Source of the DNA: Narthecium ossifragum
Lineage: Eukaryota > Streptophyta > Magnoliopsida > Dioscoreales > Nartheciaceae
NCBI GenBank assembly: GCA_963920575.1
Contig: OY986969.1
Location: 17,345,288 to 17,409,287 of the forward strand
Direction of reading: 5' to 3'
Length of the DNA stretch: 64,000 nucleotides
The notes under the pieces are model-generated. The model had not been told where the DNA came from, made no database searches, and worked only from the letters and a program-made list of their open reading frames with translations. Made by a program: the position numbers and the translations under genes. Shown here one piece after another: positions 44,936 to 56,800 of the stretch; position 1 is the stretch's first letter, and the number at the start of each line of letters is the position of its first letter.

Positions 44936-47900
44936 CTTTTTTTGAGCAAATCAGCCACCAAGGCTAGGAAAGAGTTAGAATCTGATTAGTTACAAAGACA
45001 AAAAGGAAAATTTGGAGGAGCCTCATAGCCCATAGAAAAGACCTAGTCCTAACTCTACCGGAGAGCCTTACCGAGACCGGCCAGACAATCCCCTTCGTGC
45101 ATCAGGTCTCAATGCATACATCTAAAAATGGAGGCCACAAAACGAGCTGAAAGCCTACAAATTTTCGAAAGCAGGACCCATGCCAAGAGTTTCTCCTATT
45201 AATGCAATCGACCATAAACTTTGCATCTGACGACACGAAGATCTTCATCACCCTTAAACAATACACCAATACAATCCCACGTCTAATAGCTAGCAGGTTT
45301 GCCTCCTCGCTAGAAGGAACTCAAAAAAACTCAGAACAAGCCACCCAAATTTTCACTCCATGATCATGCACCAGGACTCCAACCATAGATTCCCCATAAC
45401 CCAACGAGAAAGCTGCACCCACCACCACACATGCACACATCCCCTTGCGTTAAAACACCAAACATTTCATCAGTATGAAGATAACGCCAGCCATGACACC
45501 TCCACAATTCCTCCTCCAGTAGTTGAATCTGAAGAAATAGCACCCCTGCGTCCACGCCTCCACTCAAGAAGACCACATCATTCCTATTAGACCATATCGC
45601 CCAAAAAGCAAACCCAACAAGAGACTTCGTCCTCCCAAACTCCAAACAACCAGACGAGGATGACAAGAGGGACACAAGATTCTCAAAACAAAAAGAATGA
45701 GCCGCACGAGGAAGAAGGAGGCTCCAAAACTGGACTGAAAACTGGCAAGAGAATAATAAATGCAACAATGATTCCTGCACCACGTCACAAAGAAGACATG
45801 CCAAATATGAGATTAGGCCTAAGTGCCTCCACAATAAGCATTGCCATCGAAGCCCCAATCACCAAGTGCAACTCTCGTAGACGCCACTCCTTGTCATTAA
45901 GAAAATCTCCAACCACTAAGCCTTCCAAGCCAACACCCCGTCATGTTAAGTAAACATAAGTCTTCGAGCGATCGCCACATCCCCAAACCAATTATCAAAG
46001 ACAAAACTAGCACAACTACCAACGTCAGGATGAACAGAAAAACCCGACCGCATCTCCTTGGCAGCACGACACATGGACTTCCAGTGGAAAGAGGCACCAA
46101 TAGATCATTTGATTGGTAAAGAAGACTTCCCAATGTAGTCAGTCCGAACCAGACTGGTCCAAACAGACGGTGAAGCCTCCAAGAGCTTGGCCACCCTTGT
46201 AAAGTTATATAATGGCCCTCTGCCAGATACATAGATCATGGATCCCCAACCCACCCTGATCCACCGAAGCGACCACGGTGCTCCAAGCCTCAATCTCTCT
46301 CAAAATCCCCGCCCGAACCCCCCACCGTAGATATGTAATGAACAGGGGCCGCTTGGAGAACACGAAGAACCAGGACTAGCCTTCCAGCGGCCGATAGGTG
46401 ACAAGCAAACCAAGATGATACACGCTTAATAATCTTCTCGATCAGAGGGTCAAAGGCTGACCTCTTCAACCTCCCAACAACGATAGGTGCCCCCAAATAT
46501 ATCCAGGTCACTCCTGTTGATCCTAACATTGTTTTGATGAAACTAATATATATTGAATGACAAAATATAAGTTTAATATTAATTTCCCCTTTAATTAGAA
46601 GCCTTAAAATTTATATTTGAGAATTTTTGCTTCTAGTGATTGATGCATAGATCGACCGCAGGGTTGCACGGTGGATGCACCAAACTTGGCCAAATAAAAT
46701 GTTGGCTCACGATCGATCTAGGCATCGACCTTGAGAAGCCCTTTTCTTCACAGAGCCTTATGATCGATGCGGCGGTCGATGCGCGAATCGACCGTGGAGG
46801 TTGTTCTGAGTTTTTATACTTTGGCTAACTATTGGTTGGAGGGAAATTGTTTTTAAATGTTGTGGGCTCACGGACGATCTGGCGGACGATACGTGGATCA
46901 ACCGCGGACTATGATGACTCCATGTGAAGAAGCGACAGTCGATCGGAACATCGATCTAGAGCATGCTCTTCACAACAGAGGCTCACAGTTGATCCGACGG
47001 TCGATTCCGACGGTCGATGAGGGATCGACCACGGCTCAAGAAGACAATGTTTTGAACATGACAGTAGATATGGCGGACGATGCATGGATCGACCGCCAGC
47101 AACACGCAAAGTAAAAAAACTAGCCGTTGCAGAGCTGTAGAGTGCCGTTGGAGGTGCTTTGAGAGTTGGTTGAAGGCCAGATATAAGTAGTCTTGTGTTC
47201 TAAACTTGTCACAACTATTATTGATATTTTTGAGAGTATTTGGGCAAGTTTTAGAAAAATTTTCTACTCATTTCTCTTGAGCTACAACTTTTGTAAATCT
47301 TCTTCGAGTGTGAAGAAGGATTTTGTGAAGCATCCAACAGTTGATTGGAATGATTGTAAAGTTACCAAGTACCCGAAAGCTTAGAGAAAAAACTTGTAAA
47401 GGATTTGCATGTAGTGGAAATCTCAAGGAGGACCTTGAGAGAAGTGGACGTAGACCAAGAGTTGGGTCGGACCACTATAAATCGGTGCAATCCTTCTTAC
47501 TCTCATCTCATATATTCTTACATGCTTGCTTTACATTTATTTTATCTCATTTACAAGCATTTAAGGTCTTAGATCTCCCCTATCCGGTTTTTCCATTGAT
47601 CTAGTCTTTTCAGAAAAGAGTCCGATTCACACCCTCCCCCCCCCCCCCCCCCCCCCCCTCTTTCTCGGACCTTCAACATCATGCTTGACTGATGAGATGT
47701 GCAGAATACTACATAGCATCTCCCACCGTGGAACATCCAAAGACGGTGAAAATCTAACTGAAGACTTCGGCCCATTTATCCAAAGGCCAGAGAGAACTTC
47801 AATCCAGAGAAGGATTTGCCTCAACTTCATTACTTCCGAAGACATTGCGGATGAAACCAATAAGGAATCGTCTGCGTAGAGGAGGTGACACGGGCGGAAT

Positions 47901-48380
47901 GAGGCATTCCTGAAGCTTAGCCCCAAGAGAGCCAATTACCGGTCATTAACAAGAACACAGAGGTAGGGGGAGAGAGGGTCCCCCTATCTCAAGCCTTGCT
48001 TGGGAAACACCCTACTCGACGTCCGACCATTGATGATAAAAGAATATACCGGCAACGAGATGCGGGCAATAATCTAATCTATCTAGAGCCGCGGAAACAT
48101 CATCCTATGAAGAACCTCTTGAACAAAAGGCCAACGGACGAGAATGAGGAGCCCGATCAAGAGAATGTAGGATTTCACACGCAGAGGAGATGCTATCGAA
48201 AATAGACCTATCAGGAATAAAGACAGTATGTTCCAAGCCAACCAAATCTCCCAACAAAGGTTTCAATCTTAAAGCAATACCCGATGAAACGACTTTGTAG
48301 GGTATATTACAAAAATTAATCGGCCAAAACTCTTTCAATCTACGAGACATTTTAGAATCATCTGTCTGCTCGTTACAAAA
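44936..48380 (-). pseudogene. LINE (L1-type) ORF2 remnant, split by an insertion
   Basis: Two pieces read as one minus-strand LINE. 47679-48380 holds the front and middle of the reverse transcriptase (WPINFCNIPYKVVSS, FIPDRSIFDSISSACEILHS and the catalytic LLYADDSLLVSS at about 47850-47890). 44936-46514 resumes with TWIYLGAPIVVGRLKRS, then the zinc-ribbon-like CLLCDVVQESLLHLLFSC and a worn RNase H region. It ends at a T run near 44936-44944, which is the A tail in LINE sense. Multiple stops and frame changes show it is dead. It is truncated near 48380, before the endonuclease. Confidence 0.82.
46515..47678 (-). mobile_element. 1.16-kb LTR-like insertion with palindrome cassettes
   Basis: In minus sense it begins TGTTGAAGGTCCGAGAAAGA followed by a run of 23 G (47636-47658) and ends GGATCAACA; in plus sense the ends are TGTTGA and TCAACA. 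It sits between two parts of one LINE frame. No protein is encoded. It carries two or more GATCGACC cassettes (46645-47100). The ends and size suggest a solo LTR, perhaps copia. The flanks do not give a clean 5-bp duplication, so exact edges are uncertain by a few bases. Confidence 0.6.
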
Positions 48381-49436
48381 CATGTCATTTTTATATGGAA
48401 TCCTTACTTATAAGTTAGAATTCCTGACTTATAACTATGGATTCCTGACCAAAATTTATGTATCCCATGATTCATATTGTAGATCACACATAAATGTTCT
48501 TCATCAATATAAACTCCCAATGGAAAGCAGGATTGCTCGCTATTATCCACTAAACACTCATTAACAGATGAAAGATACAAGTAGACGACATCAATATGTG
48601 ACCAACCTGCCTAAGTTGGCTAATTCCTAAAGACAAGAAACTCAGAGAGGGATTGGGTCTTTCATATGTTTAAGAAGGGGTTTGAAAAGCTTGTCAACAA
48701 CCACAACTACAAAGGATTCGGTGGTGAGACAGGTCTACCAATGCCAACCACATGATGAGGATCTAACTCTTAGGAAGCTTCTAGCGTGACATGTTCATAT
48801 GTAAACCACAATTTGAAAAGACTTTGTCCGCTATATCCAACTTATTGATCATCCTTGAAAAAATCAGCAATAGCCAAATAATCATTTAATTGGATGGAAA
48901 GAATGAGCCAAAGAATATGCTGAATAAACTTTAGATGAATAAAATTGTCTAATAGTTTTTTTCTTTTTCTTTTTTATCGCTCAAGTAGTTTTAATAGTCA
49001 TTAAATTTCATTAGGTCTTGTATTCAGTCAAATTTGAGAATGTTTTAATGAGTTCAATTTAGAGTTTCAGAGCTAAAAACAAGGGTGAAAGAGAATTTTC
49101 AAATGGTATAAATTGTTCGTAGTTTTATGGCGGCATTTGCATAATTGGATGTTTTTTAAGGGTCTAAATTAAAAAAAAAATCATTATTGGCGCTTAGGTC
49201 CAATCTTTGAAATGGATAAGGCTAGTATTTATCATTCAATTGAAGAATATAAGTTTTTTTCAAAATAATTTAATAAATGATAAAGAAGATTGAAGAACAA
49301 AAATTAATCTCCTCATATAAGCAAAGGAAAAAGAAAAAAAGAGGTCAAAACAGTTTTAGCAATTAAGTCCTTGGTCAATGCAAGTGAAGAATATACCTAG
49401 ATAAAAGGAAACCAAAGTGTTTTCTTGAATTCTTTC
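48381..49436. other. Unassigned AT-rich stretch
   Basis: No domain, RNA gene or LTR feature recognised. Homopolymer A and T runs and short frames only. Confidence 0.55.
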
Positions 49437-49459
49437 TTTTTTTTTGTAAAGTTAAGCCG

Positions 49460-50381
49460 TTAGGCTCTGCTCCCGAGGAGAGGTAAATTAGAAATCAAGT
49501 CGACTACTAGGGACAAAACCCCTACTAGTCTCCTCCTCACAAAACATAGACCGCAACCCCAACGCTTCTTTAGCCACCCAGTTCGCACGAGCATTATCCT
49601 CTCTAGGGATGTATTTGATCTCCAGTTTTGCAAAGTTATGCCTCTTCTACCAAATCTCATGCACCATGCCCATGCAATCTTCTACCAAAGGATGCCAACC
49701 TTGTAACATATTCATAGCAAATAACGAGTCTGACTCCACTAGAACACGTTGGTACCCACGTCTCAAATCTTCCTGTAGTGCTAAATCAATGGCACAAATC
49801 TATCCGGCCAGCACCAAAGCAACCGACCTGGAACCACCTTCTATCCAATTCGTGAGATCCTCTTCATCAACACAGACCACTCCAATACCGACAATGCCCC
49901 GATCTAAATCCACAGTTGCGTCTGTTTGCATTCTGACACCTTCCCGGCCTTGAGCTTGATTGAAGCGTCCCTTCTCCTTCTCGACTAACAAGTATTCCTT
50001 AGCTTGCCAACAAATAGATCAAACCAAGTCTTGGACTTGAGCACAGTCCCCATTCATCACCAATCTACATCTGTCTTTCCACAGGTTCCACAGCGAGTAT
50101 GCAGTCCGGGATTTAGCCAGCTTCTCTTCCTCTATTTTCGACAGACTTTCCAACAGCTCGAAAGGATCTATCAACCCGCCTATTCTCATCAGCTGGCTCT
50201 CCTTTAAGCCACCTCTGACGCCTTCCCATACCTGTCTTGCAAATCCACACTGGAACAGGAACTGTTCCAGGGTCTCATCCGCCAACTGATAACGAGGGCA
50301 CAATCGTTTCGAGCACGGACATAGATCCCATAGCACAGACTTGGTAGGTACCTTCCGATGAAGAACTTTCCAAAGAAACAT
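49460..50381 (-). pseudogene. LINE ORF2 zinc-ribbon and RNase H region
   Basis: 50019-50381 holds MFLWKVLHRKVPTKSVLW and a zinc-ribbon-like C..C..H..C cluster (LCPRYQLADETLEQFLFQC, with one cysteine changed). Below it, RNase H motifs run on in one frame: TDATVDLDRGIVGIGVV, then VESDSLFAMNML and IPREDNARANWVAKEA. TAG codons at about 50019 and 49800 and others near the end interrupt the frame. The domain would remove RNA from the RNA:DNA hybrid during target-primed reverse transcription. Confidence 0.83.
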
Positions 50382-50405
50382 ATGTACCCTTGGTCCTGCA
50401 GGAGC

Positions 50406-52590
50406 TCACCAAGCACTCCTCCATATTCTGATATCTTCCTCCTTCCATTGAATTCCATTCTCACGTTCAAGCATTTGGTAGCATGAGGCAGTGGTCACCA
50501 CCCCAGACGGGCTCCATGTCCATTGCGGTGTCGCTGCTGCTTCCTGTTGCACCAATGGAACGTTCATGATGCGATGCACCATATCCGGGTGGAAGAATTC
50601 CCCAACTCTCTCTTGGTCCCAACAACCCTCAGAGGCGATCAGCTCCTCCACATTCATGTTCAACAAACAGTCCTCTGACACCATCATTGACGGATGAGAA
50701 CTCAAGGGCTCATCACCCAACCATCAATTCATAAGCACATTGACTTGGCAGCCCAGGCCTGGTTCTTATTGCAATCCTTTTCTCAGCATCGCCGCAGCTT
50801 TACCGACGGATCGCCACAACCCCGAGGCGAGGGCGTTCCATCGAGCACTTTGCAACACCCCTTCTATATGATACTTTGCTCGACAAAGAGCAATCCATAT
50901 GGATTCCTTAACATCCAGAAACTTAGCTACGTACCTCATCCTCAACGCCCACTGCCACCTCCGTATGTCCTTGAATCTGAGCCCCATGGCGATCTTATGT
51001 CTGCAAGTAGCCTTCCATGCAAATATAGATAGGCCTCCTTTCTTCCCTTGCTAGAGGAATCCGCTCACTAGTGAAGAGATCTTCTTCAAAACTGACACCG
51101 GGGTCGGGATGGATGACATGAAGAACACCGACATCGCTTGTAACACAGACTGCACAAGGACTGTACATCATGTGGCTGCTTTTTCTAGGAACCTCCATGC
51201 AACCGACTTATCTGCATCGTATCAAGGAGGAAATTGAAATCCGAAGCTCTGAGTGCTCTCACCTCCAGGGGAGCTCCAAGGTAATGCCATGGTCCATTCT
51301 TCTCAGTGAAGTTCATAATCTTTGATAGCATCCTCCTATTTCTAGTGGAAGTTGTTGGAGGAGAATTTGATACTTGACTTCTCCCGGCTTACTTCTAGAC
51401 CAGAGAGCTTCTTATACCTGTGAAAGACATTAACCACCTTCTTGGCCTCCAACCTCCTGGCTGTAGTTACAAATAGGCAATCATCATCGCATAAAAGATA
51501 GCTAATTTGAAATGAGGATCCCGGGAATGTCACCCCTTCCAGAGCAATCATCGTCACTTTGAGTAGCTGGCTAAGCACCTCCTGCACAATGACAAACAAG
51601 TAAGGGGATAGAGGGTCTCCTTGCTGGAGACCATAGGCTGATGGGGAGAAGCCGCACACCCGGCCATTGATAATCAGAGGGAATCTTGCTGTCGTAATAC
51701 ATTCCATAACCCATTCTATCATGAATCTCCAGCTCATAGAATCATCCGTCGCCTTGATATCAACTTTTATGGCCATCAGCGGTGAAGTCTTAGGTGCTCT
51801 TCTGATAACGTGTAGGAGTTCCTGCGCCACACCAATGTTATCTTTGATGGATCTCCCTTCAATGAACGCTGATTTCTTCAAGTTGACAATCTCCTGAAGT
51901 GCTCCCTTCATTCTGTTGGCCAAGACTGATGAGATGAGATTGTAGAAGACCTTACAGAGGCTGATCGGCCTATTGTCTTTGACCCTCTTTGGATGTCGGC
52001 ATTTCGGAATGAAGGTAAGGAATGTATCATTCCATCCATTCGGCATCTTCCTATTGGTGAAGAATCCTCACCCTAGCTCCACAATATCCTCCCCAATTGT
52101 CTCCCAGTGTTCAATGAAGAACTCAACTGGGAGCCCAACAAGACCTGGGCACTTGCCTCTTCTCATTTTGTGCAGAGCCTCTATGATCTCTGCTATAGTG
52201 ACCTCTTCAACCATCCCTCGCCTAGCCTCTTCAGATATTTTTTGGAGGGGAGGAAAAGATACACTCAGTGATCCTGAGTCCTTAGCCTACAAATGTTTTT
52301 AGTAGTCCACCATAAGCTCAACAATCCTTGCATGTGGAGACACACCATAGCCATCCTCCTTTCTGAGTTGCATTACCTTGGAGTGCATTACATTGGAGTA
52401 GCTAGACCGAGTATGTCCACCATGGTGGAAAGAATGGGTATTCTTATCCCGTTCCACCACCCATAGTCTAAGACTTTGCTGGGCAAGTAACTGGTCGTGT
52501 TGTATCTCTATAGCCTCCAACTACTACTCCAAAGCTCCCATCCGTTGCTCATCCTATATTGACAGAGGACCCCTCTCTTCCTCAAGGTAG
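50406..52590 (-). pseudogene. LINE ORF2 reverse transcriptase (broken)
   Basis: The core is an open stretch at 51342-52046: WNDTFLTFIPKCRHPKRVKD, KSAFIEGRSIKDNIGVAQEL, IKVDIKATDDSMSWRFM and GLQQGDPLSPYLFVI. The usual YADD box reads LLCDDDCLF, so the tyrosine and alanine are changed although two aspartates remain. GKCPGLVGLPVEFFIEHW lies just upstream near 52130-52180, beyond a frame break. Downstream pieces (50766-50987 and 50406-50720) continue the C-terminal part. Multiple stops make it inactive. Confidence 0.85.
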
Positions 52591-52705
52591 AGACTGGAAG
52601 GTATTGTAGGGTCTAATTCTTGGACTTGAGGATGCCTGAAAGATCTTTCTGATCCCATCCTTTAACCATCTTACGTATCTCTTTCACCCTTCCCTTGAAA
52701 ATATA

Positions 52706-53530
52706 TTACGCCAAGCCCATATGAGTATGCCGCCAAGTATGTGCAACTCCCTCCTTGAAACTTGGATGACTATTCCACACCCGTTCCAGCCTAAATGGTG
52801 TAGCTCCCGGCGTGATTTCTGTAGTTATAACATCAATCAAGATAGGCCTATGGTCTGAGCCATGGCGATGTAGGTGAGTGACCTCAGCTTGAGGGAACCA
52901 CTCACGCCACATCCTATTGCCCAACACTCTGTCCAGCCTCTCCTGGATTCTGGCAATACCATATTTGACATTAGTCCAGGTAAAGGAAGGACCTTTGAAA
53001 CCTAGATCCACCATATTGTTCCTTGCAATGCAGTCCAGGAAGTCAGCGACCGCACCAATATACCTGAAGAGCTTTCCTACTCTTTTCTCATCCGAGCTTG
53101 CCAAGATATTGAAGTCACCCAGCACCAAGTGAGGCCATCCCCTGTTGCTCAGCATAGTTAGAGTTTCCCACAGCTCAATTCGATCTCGGCGGCAACGAGC
53201 AGCATAGACCACGGTTATAAACCATTGTCCCACTCCTTCCGTGCTGATAACACCATGAATTGCTTGATCCATAAAATGCCTGAAGTGCACTCTACTAAAG
53301 TCAGCCCTCCAAACCGCAATGATTCCCCCGTGCATGCCTTTGGACGGTAGGAGAAAAGTCCTCCAACTAGGACCCAACCTCCCCTCAATGAAAACTGAGT
53401 TGGAGTCCACAACCACAGTTTCCAGCAGAAACAAGAAGTCTAATTTCTCTTTTTTCAATAATTTCTGACATGCAGTGAGTGCTCTTATTGGCCCCAGTCC
53501 GTGGCAGTTCCATGCGACCGCTCTCATCAT
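52706..53530 (-). pseudogene. LINE ORF2 endonuclease domain, open but cut off from the rest
   Basis: A 274-residue open frame covering the apurinic-like endonuclease that nicks the target site. Expected active-site residues are all present: WNCHG (N8), LLET (E37), GDFN (D139, N141) and GSDH (S225, D226, H227). Starting at the first ATG puts MMRAVAWNCHGLG at the N-terminus, as usual. A stop at 52706 separates it from the reverse transcriptase. As a single domain it could be translated but would not move the element. Confidence 0.88.
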
Positions 53531-53814
53531 GATACCCCATTGGCATAGGGATGCTCGTCCCTTGAAGTTGACGTCTTGATCCTCTTGGCCATGCCTCCTA
53601 TAACTGGAGTATTCTCCTCCTCAATCTCAACATCTCTCCCGGACGATGTGAAACCCGGTGGGTGAGGCTGCTCCTCTCCCTCCTCCATCTCTTGGCCATA
53701 GTCTTCCTCACCTCCACCCTGTATCGTCAGAACAAGCGGGCTACTATGCAACGCTTGCTCCATCTCTGTTATTCCAGCCTGGTGACACTCATCGAGGTCT
53801 TCCTTGTCACACCC
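53527..53814 (-). pseudogene. LINE ORF1 C-terminal tail
   Basis: An open frame enters from the Tekay-D LTR border and ends NGVS with TGA at 53527-53529, overlapping the ORF2 start in an ATGA. The visible part is acidic and Glu-rich (GGGEEDYGQEMEEGEEQ) with no domain. ORF1 proteins of plant LINEs bind RNA; the binding part would lie in the missing upstream segment. Confidence 0.7.
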
Positions 53815-56800
53815 CGACCAAGAAAATCCATTCGGTCCGTGGCGTGAGGGTTCCTACTACTATTCACTTCCATTCTGGTGTGATATACTACAAATATCAA
53901 AAATAATTTAAACAATTTGACTTCCAATGGCAAATCTGTAATTCTAACAATCTAAAACTCAGGATTAGAAGAAACATGATGCTATTGATTTAACGTCAGA
54001 GTTGTACTATTTATACATCGTGTACAGATCGATATCAAAATTCCTCAACGAGGGAAAATTTTTACATTTAAACAATCCTCGAGGGATGTCTATATACAAA
54101 ATCTATCACAAGTACAACATGTGTCCCACAAAAACCTCAAACGTCTCTGCAAATCGTCGTTCCACCGAAAGCTGGTCCAGCTGGTACTATTGAAGAAGAG
54201 CTCACGCCTGCATCTGCAAAACACAACCCGGTTAGGACTGAGTGACAAGCTCAGTATGGTTCTACTCTACGTCACACGAAACGGGAGGAAAACAATAACA
54301 GTGTTGTCTCTCCGCCTAATTCTAAGGTATGCCAAGGGTCCCATAGCCCTACCGATGTCCCAAGGGCTCCTGTCATGAAACCTCTCTCTTGACCATGTTA
54401 CCAAGAGGCAGTGGAACAGTAACATACAGGATTACCATGCTTGTGGACCCACGTCGGGAACGCATCGACAATCATCCTTAGCACTTGGCCTTGGAGAGAC
54501 GACACGACCACTAAGCCTCGATACCAATATGATAGTAGCCAACTAGACATCAACCACAAGAATACAAGATTCCATGAATACAATCATGCCCTAGACCTTG
54601 CTACCCAACCATGGTCCTAGAGCTAGATCCGAGCTACCCGAGCCCTCGGATCGACGAAAAACCCATCACCCACGTCTAACCTGGAATGGCTCTAATGTAT
54701 ACATTGCAAGTACCTATACAAGCATCTAGCCTAGATGTCACTATATACCACATCAACATCAGTGTTCAACAGGTTAAGCAATAAGTATGAAGGAGAATCA
54801 ACCCCGATTCTCAAAAAGGATCAACATTACAATGTTGCTATACAATAACCCTCGGTGCAACACCGGCACACAACATGTTAAGGTTCCAAAGTTATCCTAC
54901 GGATAACTGGTCTTCAAGTACAATGATAGAACTACCAACCAAGTAACGAACCAGATCAAACATCCAATCATTCTATACTACACCCCAAGTGCACGCCGAC
55001 TATCAATTGGGCTATTAATCAAAGTGATAAGGGGCACATCGTCGGCTCATTTATATTAAGCATGCAAGGGCACACCTTTGGCCGATTAATCTACTCATTC
55101 TCGGGAGTCGTCACTCTCCCGGTTAACCATAAAGTAGTAAATAGCTATGTACATGGGTTTGGAGCTATTAAAGCAATCACAAACTATACGTACATGTATA
55201 TGTAGCTTGTTTATCGAAAAACCGTTTGAAATCCTTAAACATCGGCAAATCAGTCCAAAATCCCGATTAAAATATTATAATAGTCACTAGTTATCATCGG
55301 GAAAGCTATGCTAGAAGGTCCGATCGAAAACTTTGAATTCGATTTTACACCCATGAAGCTCGATCTTCTCTTCACATGTCAACTGCCAAAATCCCATGAA
55401 GATCGATCATCAACAAGTTTTACCCCTGTCAACAAAGGAGATCGATCTTCAACTTGCAAGCCTCATGTCACAGAAGAGATCGATCTTGATGGGTATGAAG
55501 ATCGATCCTCAACTTGCAAGCTCCCTGTGAAAATAGAAGGGATCGATCTTCATACCCATGTAGATCGATCCTTCAAAGTCGACAGCTTATGTAGCAACTA
55601 AAAGATCGATCTTCATGCCCATGAAGATCTATCCTTCATATGTCGGCAACCCATATGATATAGTGCCGGAAATTTATTTTCTTCGATTCGATCTATCAAA
55701 ACTCGTCGGAGTAAAATGAAACTTGAAGGGGATATGCAATTGGAGGTGGGGAATCTATTAGTACTAAGAAATCCAACTTTGGATGATGAAATCTTTGAAT
55801 CTAAAACAAATTGATCGAAATCCGATGAAAACGCAATTTCTTGAATTTGATCTATCAACTGGTGATAGAATCCAACCAAACTTGGAGGGAAGGTAGATTG
55901 GTTGGTGGGGAATTCATTCATGTAATGAAAACCAAGTTTAAATCGCGAAATATCATATTTGGGCTGATCTAGTTCGAAAACCGATAAAAATACGGAATCA
56001 TTCCAAAAGACAAAAAAATACCAAAACACTAGAAAGCAATCCTACAATTACCAATTCAACGGAATTGGGTAGAAACACTTATCTATAGACGTACAGGCGA
56101 TCTACAAATCCCCTGGCCCGATTGCCACGGATCCACGCCGAAAAGCCGCTGATGAGTCCCTAAATATTCATAATTAAACCCCTTAAATTACCTTTGTTAG
56201 GCCTAGAGTAGTTGTATTTAATTGTTTGTTAGTTTATTTCAGATTTAATCATGATATGAGAAGAAATATAAGGAATTCAGGTAAAAAGATGAATTTATAT
56301 GATAAAGACTGTTTCATCGCCTGTTAGGAGAATATTCCCCAAAAATTCTTTATAAGTCCAAATATTCTGGAAATTTAATACGTGATAGAAGACTTCAAAA
56401 GCTATAATATTCATGTTGGACACTTGACGAGACTCCTGATGGATTGATTCCAGTTTTGAAGAAGATCAAGATACATAGCTGCTGGAAAACTGGTCCGTCG
56501 AAGTTTAGAAGAATATTTGTCAAATATTTCCTATAAGTCTAAATATTATAAAATCTTCGGGATATGACAGAAGACTTGAAGGTCTAAAACTTTCTTGTTG
56601 AAGACGTTCTCAGATTTCAATCCAATTAGCGCCAGAATTGAGTTAAAGTCGGAATCCTGAATAGGAGTTGAAATACGGAAAGAGGAAAGTCAAAGTTTAA
56701 GTCTAGACAGGACTCTTAAGTCCAAGTTTAGGGTTTCCCTACTTAAAAGGCCTTTTCCAGCCAAATTTCTCATCTATTTGACAATCTTTGGAGAGGGAAT

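Larger units (their letters stand above)
49437..53814 (-). mobile_element. LINE (L1-type), nearly full-length ORF2, ORF1 tail
   Basis: Order in minus sense: ORF1 tail, endonuclease, reverse transcriptase, zinc ribbon, RNase H, then an A run (T run at about 49437-49453 on the plus strand). The left end of ORF1 is cut by the Tekay-D LTR at 53815. Individual parts are listed separately. Confidence 0.9.
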
